The notes: generated by a model not told the origin, from the letters alone. DNA of 43,419 nt from Rhizobium sp. Q54 (GCA_945870035.1 CAMBQQ010000026.1:1-43419); one strand, 5' to 3'; shown: positions 15,630 to 23,993, counted from the first letter of the stretch. Numbers and translations: made by a program.

Positions 15630-16112
15630 ACGTTGGGTGTTGCGACGAGGTTCGGTGGAGTCATCGTTCTCGGGAAATATCTTGCTTTCGATCCAACCGA
15701 GCCCGAACAGGATGATCATCGTCAGCACCACGCCCGACAGCACCAGATGCCAAGCCGCCAAAGCGCAGGCGATGCCCAGCGCCGCGGTCACCCAGACGGT
15801 GGCGGCAGTCGTCAAGCCCTGAACGACGCCCGATTTGGCATCGCGCAGCACGACGCCGGCGCCGATGAAGCCAATGCCGGTCAGTACGCCTTGCAACACG
15901 CCCTGTACGACGCGGCTCAGCGCATCCGGATTATGGTCGAGGCCGCGAAAATCGATGGCGGTGAGTGCGGCGATGGCCGAGCCGAGGCCGACCAGTGCCA
16001 GCGTCCGCATGCCGAGCGGCTTGCCGTGCATCTCGCGGTTGACGCCGATAATGATGCCGACGCCGCTGGCGACCAGCAGGCGCAGGATTTCATCGAGTGC
16101 ATCGCTTTCCAT
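15612..16112 (-). CDS. MgtC/SapB family membrane protein
   Basis: This 166-residue protein starts MESDALDEILRLLVASGVGIIIGVNREMHGKPLG, the typical first helix and cytoplasmic loop of MgtC/SapB proteins. LRTLALVGLGS-like and TGIGFIGAGVVLRD segments, then TTAATVWVTAALGIA, complete the conserved core of about four or five membrane segments. MgtC proteins affect Mg2+ homeostasis and F1Fo-ATPase in some bacteria; the role here is unknown. The ATG at 16112 gives the canonical N-terminus, while an upstream ATG at 16160 would add 16 residues. Its 3' end overlaps the end of the MFS gene by 18 bp on the opposite strand. Confidence 0.85.
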   Translation of the reverse strand: MESDALDEILRLLVASGVGIIIGVNREMHGKPLGMRTLALVGLGSAIAALTAIDFRGLDHNPDALSRVVQGVLQGVLTGIGFIGAGVVLRDAKSGVVQGLTTAATVWVTAALGIACALAAWHLVLSGVVLTMIILFGLGWIESKIFPENDDSTEPRRNTQRSVDEG

Positions 16113-16168
16113 CCGCGGGCAACGGGTGATGGAACAATAAGTTCCATCAGGCGTGCGCATCAGACGGC

Positions 16169-16414
16169 TTACTTGCCGGCGCGCCGCGCGCTCATTTTCA
16201 GCGCCTCGCGGAAGTCGGCGGAGCGGCCGTATTTCGTTAGCAGGTCGCGGAAGGCTTCCTCGGTGATTTCCGGCAGGTCCTTCATCTGCTCACGGGCCAA
16301 GAGGTCGACGGCATCCCAGGTGGCGCGGTCGAACTGCAAGCGCTTGCCGACCAGGTCGTCGGCTTTGGCAGATGCAGTCTTTCGCTTTGGCTTGGTCTTT
16401 TTCTGCTTCGCCAT
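16169..16414 (-). CDS. Small basic protein of unknown function
   Basis: This 81-residue protein has a lysine-rich start (MAKQKKTKPKRKTASAKADD) followed by a helical region, LQFDRATWDAVDLLAREQMKDLPEITEEAFRDLL in outline. It resembles a short ribbon-helix-helix-like or DNA-associated small protein, but I do not recognise a named family. The gene lies between the CoA-transferase gene and mgtC on the same strand and could be cotranscribed. The ATG is unambiguous, and the acidic/basic pattern argues against a shadow ORF. Confidence 0.65.
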   Translation of the reverse strand: MAKQKKTKPKRKTASAKADDLVGKRLQFDRATWDAVDLLAREQMKDLPEITEEAFRDLLTKYGRSADFREALKMSARRAGK

Positions 16415-16461
16415 GCAGTCGTAACGCCGCGTCGTCCGGAAAGGTTCGCAGCGCCGCTAAA

Positions 16462-17634
16462 TCAACCTTCGCCGATCTCCTTGAGGATTTCCGCGGTGTG
16501 TTCGCCGAGACGCGGCGAGGGGCGTTCGCTGGCCGCGCGCCAGCCATCAATGACGATCGGCGTGCGCACGCCGGGGATGCTGCCGCCTTTGGCGGCTTCG
16601 CTCGGCAGATCGAGTTTCATGCCGCGCGCGATGACCTGCGGGTCGTTGAACACCTGCTCGAGATTGTTGATCGGTCCGGCCGGCACTTTCTGCTCTTCGA
16701 GTTTGGCGAGCAGATCGTCGCGCCTCATCTTTCTGGTCAGCACCGTCAGCTTTTCGAGCAATTCGACGCGGTTCTTCAGCCGGCCGACATTGTCCTTGTA
16801 GGCCGGGTCGGCGGCGAGTTCGGGCCCGCCAAGCACATGGCACAGTTTGACATACTGATTGTCATTGCCGGTGGCGATGATGATGTAGCCGTCGGACGTC
16901 GGAAATTGCTGATAGGGCACGATGTTGGCGTGCGCATTGCCGAGGCGCTGCGGGATTTTGCCGGACACGAGATAATTGAGCGCCTGGTTGGCGAGAATGC
17001 CGACGGTCGAATCGACCAGCGCTGTGTCGACATAGGCGCCTTTGCCGGTCCTCTCGCGTTGCGCCAGGGCGGCCAGAATGCCGACGACCGAATAGACACC
17101 GGTGAAAATATCGGAAACCGCGCCGCCGACCTTGGTCGGCGGGCCGTCGGCCATGCCGGTGATATCCATCAGGCCGCCCATGCCTTGGGCCATCAGGTCG
17201 TAGCCGGCGCGCGGCGCGTAAGGTCCGTCCTGGCCGAAGCCGGTAACCGAGCAATAAATCAGCTTCGGAAAATCCTTGGCCATGCTCGCGTAGTCGAGGC
17301 CGAACTTGCGCAAGCCGCCGACCTTGAAGTTCTCGATCAGAATATCGGATTTCGCCGCGAGCTTGCGCACGATACGTTGACCTTCCTCGGTTTCGAAATC
17401 GAGCTCGATCGAACGCTTGCCGCGGTTGGCGGCATGGAAATAGGCCGCGCCGAGATGGCCGCCATCCGCGGCTTCGACAAAGGGAGGACCCCAGCCGCGG
17501 GTGTCGTCGCCGGCGCCCTTGCGTTCGACCTTGATGACGTCGGCGCCGAGATCGGCCAGCGTCTGCCCGGCCCAGGGCCCGGCCAGGATGCGGGCCAGTT
17601 CGAGGACGCGGACACCGGCGAGGGGTTTAGACAT
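16462..17634 (-). CDS. CaiB/BaiF family CoA-transferase
   Basis: This class III CoA-transferase moves CoA between carboxylic acids in the cytoplasm. It has the usual length (390 residues). PLAGVRVLELARILAGPWAGQ and LGADVIKVE open the N-terminal domain, and NRGKRSIELDF and IENFKVGGL are family motifs. The catalytic aspartate is D175 in AVSDIFTGVYSVVGILAAL, aligned with the SD/GD-x-x-TG motif around Asp169 of formyl-CoA transferase. The gene is divergent from a TRAP transporter/malonyl-CoA decarboxylase operon, 244 bp apart. It could therefore activate the imported dicarboxylate, for instance malonate, by CoA transfer; that is inference. An unrelated acid is also possible. Confidence 0.92.
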   Translation of the reverse strand: MSKPLAGVRVLELARILAGPWAGQTLADLGADVIKVERKGAGDDTRGWGPPFVEAADGGHLGAAYFHAANRGKRSIELDFETEEGQRIVRKLAAKSDILIENFKVGGLRKFGLDYASMAKDFPKLIYCSVTGFGQDGPYAPRAGYDLMAQGMGGLMDITGMADGPPTKVGGAVSDIFTGVYSVVGILAALAQRERTGKGAYVDTALVDSTVGILANQALNYLVSGKIPQRLGNAHANIVPYQQFPTSDGYIIIATGNDNQYVKLCHVLGGPELAADPAYKDNVGRLKNRVELLEKLTVLTRKMRRDDLLAKLEEQKVPAGPINNLEQVFNDPQVIARGMKLDLPSEAAKGGSIPGVRTPIVIDGWRAASERPSPRLGEHTAEILKEIGEG

Positions 17635-17834
17635 AAGTTGAACTCCGGGGTCGCAAGGAATGTCGGCGGGGTTATAAATGCATCATTGATCGCTGGCCAG
17701 ATCGGATTCTCCTGACAATTGAATGGCCTTGCGGTGCAACATGCAGCAACACTATGGCGCTATGTCACACTGCCGGGTAGGGTGAAAACAGCCAAATGGC
17801 TCGCCCACCGGCTAACATGCCGGGCGAATGCAAT

Positions 17835-17854
17835 GCGGCGGGTGCGCCCGCCGC
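17835..17854 (+). other. 5'-leader hairpin just upstream of dctP ribosome-binding site
   Basis: GCGGCGGG (17835-17842) and CCCGCCGC (17847-17854) form a perfect 8-bp stem with a TGCG loop. It ends 12 nt before the Shine-Dalgarno GGAGG (17867-17871), which it leaves free. It may protect the 5' end of the dctP message. The 244-bp divergent region 17635-17878 also has a weak promoter-like pair (TTGCGG 17729-17734, CTATGG 17752-17757), which is not strong enough to call separately. Confidence 0.45.
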
Positions 17855-17878
17855 CAGAAAATTTATGGAGGATACCCA

Positions 17879-18874
17879 ATGACGACCAAGAAATTTGTCA
17901 CGGCGATTTTGGCCGGCGCGGCCGCTATCGTGCTGTCGGCTTCGGCCCAGGCCCAGGTGACGATGAAGGCCTCGCACCAGTTTCCGGGCGGCAAGGGCGA
18001 TCCACGCGATGAGATGGTGCAGATCATCGCCAAGGAAATGAAATCCGCCGGCGTCGACATCCAGGTTTACCCGGGCGCTTCGCTGTTCAAGCCGAACGAT
18101 CAGTGGAACGCGCTGGTCAATGGCCAGCTCGACTTCGCCGCGTTCCCGCTCGATTACGCTTCGGGCAAGGTCGGCGCTTTCAGCGCCACGCTGATGCCCG
18201 GTCTGGTGCGCAACCATGACCGCGCCCAGCGGCTCAACAACTCGCCCTTCATGAAGGACATCAAGGCCAAGATCGAAAAGGCCGGCGTCATCGTCGTTGC
18301 CGATGCTTGGCTGGCGGGTGCGATCGCCTCGAAGAAGGGCTGCATCCGCAAGCCGGATGACATCAAGGGCATGAAGGTTCGCTCCGCCGGACCGACTTTC
18401 GCCCAGATGTGGCAGAAGGCCGGCGCCTCGATCGTCAACATTCCGTCGAACGAAGTCTACAACGCGCTGCAGACCGGCGTTGCCGACGGCACCGACACGT
18501 CGGCCGGCAGCTTCATTTCGTTCCGCATCTACGAGCAGGTCAAGTGCATCACCGCGCCAGGCGAGAACGCGCTCTGGTTCATGTACGAGCCGGTGCTGAT
18601 GTCGAAGAAGAGCAACGACAAGCTGTCGAAGGAGCAGAAGGACGCCTTGATGAAGGCCGGCAAGAAGTCGGAAGAATACTTCAACAAGGAAACCCGCGGC
18701 CTCGATGCGAAGATGGTCGAGACCTTCAAGAAGAACAATGTCGAGGTCGTTACGCTGACCCCGGCCGAGTACGATGCCTGGGTCAAGATTGCCCAGGACA
18801 GCTCGTACAAGGTGTTCGCCGCCGAAGTCCCCGACGGCAAGAAGCTCATTGACGCGGCGCTCTCCGTCAAATAA
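17879..18874 (+). CDS. dctP: TRAP transporter solute-binding protein (DctP family)
   Basis: This is the periplasmic binding component of a TRAP system. The 331-residue precursor has a signal peptide of about 26 residues (ILAGAAAIVLSASAQAQ). KGMKVRSAGPTF contains the family arginine that binds substrate carboxylates, followed by EVYNALQTGVADGTDTS, the canonical DctP motif. The ATG at 17879 is set by GGAGG eight nt upstream; an upstream in-frame ATG at 17828 adds a non-signal stretch. It is first in the dctP-dctQ-dctM-decarboxylase operon and is followed by a terminator-like hairpin. The decarboxylase suggests malonate or a related dicarboxylate as substrate. Confidence 0.93.
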   Translation: MTTKKFVTAILAGAAAIVLSASAQAQVTMKASHQFPGGKGDPRDEMVQIIAKEMKSAGVDIQVYPGASLFKPNDQWNALVNGQLDFAAFPLDYASGKVGAFSATLMPGLVRNHDRAQRLNNSPFMKDIKAKIEKAGVIVVADAWLAGAIASKKGCIRKPDDIKGMKVRSAGPTFAQMWQKAGASIVNIPSNEVYNALQTGVADGTDTSAGSFISFRIYEQVKCITAPGENALWFMYEPVLMSKKSNDKLSKEQKDALMKAGKKSEEYFNKETRGLDAKMVETFKKNNVEVVTLTPAEYDAWVKIAQDSSYKVFAAEVPDGKKLIDAALSVK

Positions 18875-18889
18875 TCGCTGCAGTATCTG

Positions 18890-18925
18890 ATCGGCCGGCG
18901 CTCAAGCGCCGGCCGATTTTCTCTT
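18890..18925 (+). terminator. Rho-independent terminator-like hairpin between dctP and dctQ
   Basis: ATCGGCCGGCGC (18890-18901) and GCGCCGGCCGAT (18906-18917) pair perfectly over 12 bp with loop TCAA, followed by TTTCTCTT. It lies 16 bp after the dctP stop and 20 bp before dctQ. This should give partial termination and leave more binding-protein message than permease message, a known strategy for binding-protein operons. Confidence 0.8.
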
Positions 18926-18945
18926 AGGTCGATAGCGGGGCGGCA

Positions 18946-19488
18946 ATGGATTTGATCAGTCGCGGGGTGCGAGGGCTCTCGCTGCTGCTGGGCGTTTGCG
19001 CGGCTGCGTTAACGGCGGCGGCGGTGGTGGTCGTCTGTCAGATGGTGTTCGTACGCTATATCCTCAACGAAACGACGATCTGGCAAACCGATTTCGTCAC
19101 CTACAGCCTCGTTGCCGCGACTTTCATCGGCAGCCCCTATGTTCTGCTGACCAAGGGCCACGTCAATGTCGACGTGGTGCCGATATATTCCGGCCCCCGC
19201 GCACGTTTCGTGCTCGCGCTGGTGGCCATCTCCATCTCGCTTTTGTTCGTGCTGGCCATGACCTGGCTCACCGCCAGCTTCTGGCTTGAGTCATGGGAAA
19301 ACAACTGGCGCTCGGATTCGATGTGGCGCGCCCGGCTCTGGATTCCCTACGCCGCGATGCCGATCGGCCTCGGCGTTCTTTCGCTGCAGTATCTCGTGGA
19401 TTTTTTCGACCTTGTGACAGGGCGCGAGCCGCCGTTCGGCATGACCGGTGAAGGGCCGCAAGTTTCGATCGAAGAGGCCGGCACATGA
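18946..19488 (+). CDS. dctQ: TRAP transporter small permease (DctQ family)
   Basis: This 180-residue membrane protein has four hydrophobic segments. VRYILNETTIWQTDFVTYSLVAATFIGSPYVL and KGHVNVDV are the typical DctQ features (W-x-D/E in TM2, then GHVxVD). It pairs with the large permease to form the Na+-driven importer. The ATG at 18946 follows a weak GGGG Shine-Dalgarno. Its stop overlaps the start of dctM by ATGA. Confidence 0.92.
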   Translation: MDLISRGVRGLSLLLGVCAAALTAAAVVVVCQMVFVRYILNETTIWQTDFVTYSLVAATFIGSPYVLLTKGHVNVDVVPIYSGPRARFVLALVAISISLLFVLAMTWLTASFWLESWENNWRSDSMWRARLWIPYAAMPIGLGVLSLQYLVDFFDLVTGREPPFGMTGEGPQVSIEEAGT

Positions 19489-20810
19489 GCCCATCAATGC
19501 AGGGCGTTCTCGTCCTCGTCACCACCATCCTGGTCTTCCTGACCGGCGCGCCGGTCGCCTTCGCGCTCGGCGCGGTCGGCGTTAGCTTCCTGATCATCTT
19601 CCAGGGCTTCGACTCGCTGCATGTCGCCGCCGAGACCTTGTACTCCGGCCTGCACGATTTCACGCTGGTATCGATTCCGATGTTCATCATGATGGGCGCG
19701 GCGATCGGTTCGTCGCCGGCGGGCCGCGATCTCTATATCGCACTCGACCGCTGGCTTTATCGCGTGCCCGGCGGGCTCGTGCTGTCGAACCTCGGCGCTT
19801 GCGCCATCTTCGCCGCCTTGACCGGATCGTCGCCGGCGACCTGCGCCGCCATCGGCAAGATGGGCATTCCGGAGATGCGCAAGCGCGGCTATCCTGACGC
19901 GGTAGCCACCGGCTCGATCTGCGCGGGCGGCACGCTCGGCATTCTCATCCCGCCGTCGATCACCTTCATCCTTTACGGCATCGCCACCGAGACCTCGATC
20001 GGCCGTTTGTTTCTTGCCGGCGTCCTTCCCGGCCTGCTGCTGACCGGGCTCTTTATGCTCTGGACGCTCGGGTATATCTGGTACTCGGGGTTCCGCGCCT
20101 ATGAGGCCGACTTCCGTTACACATGGACGGAAAAATTCGCGGCCATTCCGAAAGTCGCGCCTTTCCTCCTGATCGTGTTCGCCGTGATGTACGTGCTGTA
20201 TGGCGGCATCGCTACGCCGTCGGAAGCCGCCGGCGTCGGCGCCGCCTTCTGCGTGATCCTCGCGGTTGTCATCTACCGCATGTGGAATCCGAAACAGTGG
20301 TGGACGATCCTGCGCTCGACGACCCGCGAGTCGGTGATGATCCTCATGATCATCGCGACCTCGGTGCTGTTCGGCTACATGCTGACGTCGCTCTACATCA
20401 CCCAGACCCTGGCCAACGCAATCGCCGACATGGAGGTCAATCGCTGGGTCCTGATGGGGCTCATCAATGTTTTCCTGCTTGTATGCGGCTGCTTTATTCC
20501 GCCCGCCGGCATCATTCTGATGACGGCGCCGATCCTGCTGCCCATTATTACGGCAGCCGGTTTCGATCCGGTCTGGTTTGGCGTCATTGTGACAATCAAC
20601 ATGGAAATCGGGCTGATTACGCCGCCGGTCGGCCTCAACCTGTTCGTCGTCAATGCGATTGCGCCGGACGTTCCCACCAAGACCGTGCTGTGGGGTTCTG
20701 TCCCCTATGTCGCAATGATGATTCTCGCACTCATAATAATGTCTATCTTCCCTGAGATAGCGACCTGGTTGCCTGATTATCTCATGGGGCCGGCCGTAGA
20801 GGCAAAATGA
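19485..20810 (+). CDS. dctM: TRAP transporter large permease (DctM family)
   Basis: This 441-residue polytopic membrane protein has about 11-12 segments and is the transport channel of the TRAP system. Family motifs include FVLFLTGAPVAFALG-like TM1, PMFIMMGAAIGSS, GTLGILIPPSITFILYG and, near the end, EIGLITPPVGLNLFVV, the two pseudo-repeated substrate and Na+ site segments. The ATG overlaps the dctQ stop, and its own stop overlaps the malonyl-CoA decarboxylase start (ATGA at 20807-20810), so all three are translationally coupled. Confidence 0.94.
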   Translation: MSPSMQGVLVLVTTILVFLTGAPVAFALGAVGVSFLIIFQGFDSLHVAAETLYSGLHDFTLVSIPMFIMMGAAIGSSPAGRDLYIALDRWLYRVPGGLVLSNLGACAIFAALTGSSPATCAAIGKMGIPEMRKRGYPDAVATGSICAGGTLGILIPPSITFILYGIATETSIGRLFLAGVLPGLLLTGLFMLWTLGYIWYSGFRAYEADFRYTWTEKFAAIPKVAPFLLIVFAVMYVLYGGIATPSEAAGVGAAFCVILAVVIYRMWNPKQWWTILRSTTRESVMILMIIATSVLFGYMLTSLYITQTLANAIADMEVNRWVLMGLINVFLLVCGCFIPPAGIILMTAPILLPIITAAGFDPVWFGVIVTINMEIGLITPPVGLNLFVVNAIAPDVPTKTVLWGSVPYVAMMILALIIMSIFPEIATWLPDYLMGPAVEAK

Positions 20811-22174
20811 ACACGTCGTTCTTTGGCGAACTTCTTCAGACCATCTCCGACCGTGGCCGGGCGCTGCTCGACCGCGGCCGTGACAAACGGGCCGATGGTT
20901 CGGCGCGTTCGGAAAGCCTGATCGAATTGTGCGAGCATTTACTGTCCGGCCGTGGCGAAGCCTCGGGCGTGGCGGTGGCGCGCGAGATCCTGACCAATTA
21001 CGCCGAATTGAAGCCTGAGCATCGCGTGACTTTCTTCGAAATGCTGGCGCAGCGCTTCGGCACCGATCCGGCGCGCATGGAAAAGGCGATAGAGACCTGG
21101 CGCGCGCAGCCGTCCGACGCGACGGCGGCTCTCGTGCATGACGCCTCCGAGCCGCGCCGGCAGGAGTTGTTTCGCCGTCTCAATCTGGCGCCGGGCGGCA
21201 CCCAGGCGCTGGTCCACATGCGCGAACAATTGCTCGACGTCATCGGCAATCGCGACGATCTCGCGCCGGTCAATGACGACTTCGTCCATCTGTTCTCGTC
21301 CTGGTTCAATCGCGGTTTTCTCGTGCTGCGCCGCATCGACTGGTCGACGCCGGCCATCGTCTTGGAAAAAATCATCCGCTACGAAGCCGTGCACGAAATC
21401 CGCGGCTGGGACGATCTGCGCCGCCGCATCGATCCACCGGATCGGCGCTGTTTCGCGTTCTTTCATCCGGCTCTGGTCGACGAGCCTTTGATCTTCGTCG
21501 AGGTCGCGCTGGATCGCGACATTCCCGGCGCCATCGCGCCGATTCTCGCCAGCGGCCGGCTGGATTTCGCGCCGCTGGAGAAGACGCGCGTCGCGGTGTT
21601 CTATTCGATCTCGAATTGTCAGCGCGGCCTTGCCGGCGTGTCGTTCGGCAACTTCCTGATCAAGCAGGTGGTCGAGGAGCTGTGCCGCGAGTTGCCCAAG
21701 CTGTCGACCTTCGTCACTTTGTCGCCGGTGCCGAATTTTGCGCGCTGGCTGGCGCGTGAGATGAAGGCGGAGACGTCCGCCGCGCTCGGCGAGGCCGACC
21801 GCGCGCTGCTGTCGCTAATGGAACGGCCGCATTGGTGGACCGATCCGGAAATATTTTCCCAGCTCGAAGACCCGCTACTGCGCGCGGCGGCGTTTTACTA
21901 TTTGCGGGCGAAGACGCCGTCCGGCCTGCCGGTCGATGCTGTCGCGCGTTTCCACCTCGGCAATGGCGCGCGGCTCGAGCGCATCAACTGGCTCGGCGAC
22001 ACGTCCGACAAGGGCATCGCGCAAGGCGCCGGCCTGATGGTCAATTATCTCTACGATCTCGACGATATCGAGAAGAACCACGAAGCCTTTGCCGAAGGCC
22101 GCACCGTGGTCGCATCGAACGCGGTCCAGCGCCTGTTGCGCCCGTCCCTGGAACTGGTCCCGATCGCGGGGTGA
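20807..22174 (+). CDS. Malonyl-CoA decarboxylase
   Basis: This cytoplasmic enzyme converts malonyl-CoA to acetyl-CoA and CO2. At 455 residues it matches bacterial MatA-type decarboxylases. An N-terminal helical domain (1-180) is followed by the acetyltransferase-like catalytic domain. That domain includes CQRGLAGVSFGNFLIKQV, LSPVPNFARWL with the conserved Ser/Pro region, and ARFHLGNGARLERINWLGD...GLMVNYLYDL, which holds the catalytic histidine of the family. It is coupled to the TRAP permease, so it probably decarboxylates the CoA ester of an imported malonate-type acid. No malonyl-CoA synthetase (matB) follows, because the next gene is on the other strand. Confidence 0.92.
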   Translation: MNTSFFGELLQTISDRGRALLDRGRDKRADGSARSESLIELCEHLLSGRGEASGVAVAREILTNYAELKPEHRVTFFEMLAQRFGTDPARMEKAIETWRAQPSDATAALVHDASEPRRQELFRRLNLAPGGTQALVHMREQLLDVIGNRDDLAPVNDDFVHLFSSWFNRGFLVLRRIDWSTPAIVLEKIIRYEAVHEIRGWDDLRRRIDPPDRRCFAFFHPALVDEPLIFVEVALDRDIPGAIAPILASGRLDFAPLEKTRVAVFYSISNCQRGLAGVSFGNFLIKQVVEELCRELPKLSTFVTLSPVPNFARWLAREMKAETSAALGEADRALLSLMERPHWWTDPEIFSQLEDPLLRAAAFYYLRAKTPSGLPVDAVARFHLGNGARLERINWLGDTSDKGIAQGAGLMVNYLYDLDDIEKNHEAFAEGRTVVASNAVQRLLRPSLELVPIAG

Positions 22175-22867
22175 TCAGGATTTTCCATACACCGGCACGA
22201 TGGCGCCGCGTGTAACCTTGTTATCGGGCGAGGCGAGAAACAAAATCGTCGCCGCCACTTCCTCAACCTTCGGCCATTTGTCGAAATCCGCTTTCGGCAT
22301 CGCCGCGCGATTGGCCGGCGTGTCCATGATCGAAGGTGCCACCGCATTGACCAGAATGCCGTCCTTCGCCACTTCCTCGGCCAGCGCGATGGTCAGGGTG
22401 GCGACGCCGGACTTGGCGATCGTATAGGCGGTCATGCCGGTGCCTGCGCGCGGCTCCAGCGCCGGACGCGCCGCGACATTGACGATGCGGCCGCCGTTAC
22501 CGGCCATCGCCTTGAGGGCAGCACGGCAGCACAAAAAGCACGACACCAGGTTGCCGTCGATCTGCGCCATCAGCGCGGCCTTGTCGGTGTCGGCTACTTT
22601 GCCCGGCGCAAAACCGCCGGCGATATGGATCGACGCCCACAACGGTACATCCGCGTAAAGTCTTGCGACCGCGGCCTCGTCGGCGAGATCGCCGGCCGCG
22701 ATCAGTTTCACCTTTGGATTGTCGCGGTGTTCGAAATGCTGCGCTTCGCTGTCACGCCGGTACGGCACAATGCAAGTCGCGCCTTGCGCGAGCAGGCCGC
22801 CGACCACCGCCGCACCCAGCGCGCCGGTGCCGCCGGTGACGACCACGTGCTTGCCGGCAAAGTCCAT
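22175..22867 (-). CDS. Short-chain dehydrogenase/reductase (SDR) lacking the usual catalytic serine
   Basis: This 230-residue Rossmann-fold oxidoreductase has the cofactor motif TGGTGALG (about 10-17), an NNAG-like HIAGG segment, and the active-site Tyr/Lys in YTIAK. Where most SDRs have a serine in NISS, this one reads IVNVAARPALEP, so the catalytic serine seems to be absent. Some SDR subgroups share that feature. The ATG at 22867 is chosen because AAAGGAAAT lies just upstream and the preceding 19 codons come from the palindromic repeat. The gene ends one base after the oppositely oriented decarboxylase stop. The substrate is unknown. Confidence 0.87.
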   Translation of the reverse strand: MDFAGKHVVVTGGTGALGAAVVGGLLAQGATCIVPYRRDSEAQHFEHRDNPKVKLIAAGDLADEAAVARLYADVPLWASIHIAGGFAPGKVADTDKAALMAQIDGNLVSCFLCCRAALKAMAGNGGRIVNVAARPALEPRAGTGMTAYTIAKSGVATLTIALAEEVAKDGILVNAVAPSIMDTPANRAAMPKADFDKWPKVEEVAATILFLASPDNKVTRGAIVPVYGKS

Positions 22868-22879
22868 TTTATTTCCTTT

Positions 22880-22928
22880 GCGCATGATCTTATCCGAAAA
22901 CCGGTTCCCACTTTTCGGGATCATGCGC
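22880..22928. repeat. Palindromic intergenic repeat (Hyphomicrobiales-type), copy 2
   Basis: Perfect outer arms GCGCATGATC (22880-22889) and GATCATGCGC (22919-22928) enclose inner arms CCGAAAA (22894-22900) and TTTTCGG (22912-22918) around the core CCGGTTCCCAC. I recognise this element as a common intergenic repeat of Bradyrhizobium and relatives. It lies between two minus-strand genes, touching the last base of the glutamine amidotransferase stop codon and ending 13 bp before the SDR start. Confidence 0.75.
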
Positions 22929-23794
22929 TAACCTCTCCCGCGCTTCACCCGCATCGGCAGAACCTGAAGCTCGACCCAGTTGGCGACTTCGCTGACCCGC
23001 AGTTTCTTGTCGAGCACATTGCGGCTAATGCCGTGCCGCCACGACAAACGCTTGCATTCCGGATTGGCGTCGAGATCGTCGAGATCCTGCGCGAAGGCCT
23101 TGACGTCGGTTTCCTCGGCGAAAAAGCCTTCGCCGATCAGCCGCGTGCCGATGCGGCGCACGATAGCCGCCAGTTCACGCAGCGGATATTCCGGGTGGTA
23201 CTGCACGCCCCAGGCGATCGACCCCTTGGTGCGGAATTCGACGCTCTGCACTTCCGAGGTGGCGTTGCTGGCCAGCACGGTGGCGCCCGGCGGCAGCACC
23301 TCGACCTCGTCGAGATGCACTGTCGGCGCGTTGAAGACGTCGAGCTTGCCGACATACATTGGATGCTTGCGGCCGGCTTCGGTCAGCCTGATGCCGCGGC
23401 CAAAGCCGATCTCGCGGCCCTTCGGATTTTTGCGCACCACGCCGCCGGCCGCGACGGTGATGATCTGCAAGCCCCAGCACGAGCCGAACACCGGCGTCCC
23501 CGTGGTCAGCGCTTCGCGGACCAGTTCGACCTGCCGGGTGACGGCGTCGCCGCCGTGATAGACGTGCAGGCTGGAGCCGGTGATGGCGATGCCGTCATAG
23601 CCTTGCAGCGCTTCGCCCTTGGGCAGCAGCGCCGTGGTGTCGGCCGGATAGCAGATGTCCACCGCCGCGCCGGGCAGCAATTCGCGCAGCAGGTCGGAAT
23701 AGCCCTTGCTTGCCGCCGTGCCGCCGAACGAGACGTGTTCGGCCATGGTTTCGGGTGAATTGCCTTCGATAACGAGCAGGCGGGGGGAGGGCAT
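22928..23794 (-). CDS. Class I glutamine amidotransferase-like protein
   Basis: This 288-residue protein has a GATase class I triad. The nucleophile C106 sits in GSCWGLQ, and H200 and E202 in QYHPEYP complete it. ITGSSLHVYHGGD (71-83) is the oxyanion strand region. Such stand-alone proteins hydrolyse glutamine or gamma-glutamyl compounds, as the GuaA-like and PuuD-type families do. The C-terminal 75 residues after HPE are longer than usual and helical. No synthase partner is adjacent, so the acceptor is unknown. The start at 23794 leaves about 200 bp to the divergent glpD. Confidence 0.87.
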   Translation of the reverse strand: MPSPRLLVIEGNSPETMAEHVSFGGTAASKGYSDLLRELLPGAAVDICYPADTTALLPKGEALQGYDGIAITGSSLHVYHGGDAVTRQVELVREALTTGTPVFGSCWGLQIITVAAGGVVRKNPKGREIGFGRGIRLTEAGRKHPMYVGKLDVFNAPTVHLDEVEVLPPGATVLASNATSEVQSVEFRTKGSIAWGVQYHPEYPLRELAAIVRRIGTRLIGEGFFAEETDVKAFAQDLDDLDANPECKRLSWRHGISRNVLDKKLRVSEVANWVELQVLPMRVKRGRG

Positions 23795-23993
23795 TTCCGG
23801 TCCTTGAAACGAATGCGAGCCTGGCGAGTATAAACAAAATGTATGTCCGAACTCTTATTTCAACGCCATTTATGTCCACGCCGTGGCGCTTGGGCCATCG
23901 CGGTCATTTTGGCGGACTTTAAGCGAAATTAACGCGCCGGGCGCTAGATTGTGTCCTCTTCATCTTTCAGGCCCGAAAGCTTAAATCCAGGCC

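Noticed and set aside
15633-16424. Plus-strand ORF of 263 codons opposite mgtC and the small basic protein
   Set aside because: The minus-strand frames have membrane-protein and basic-protein patterns, while this one has shadow composition.
16372-17715. Plus-strand ORF of 447 codons opposite the CoA-transferase
   Set aside because: It mirrors the CaiB/BaiF gene and has no domain of its own.
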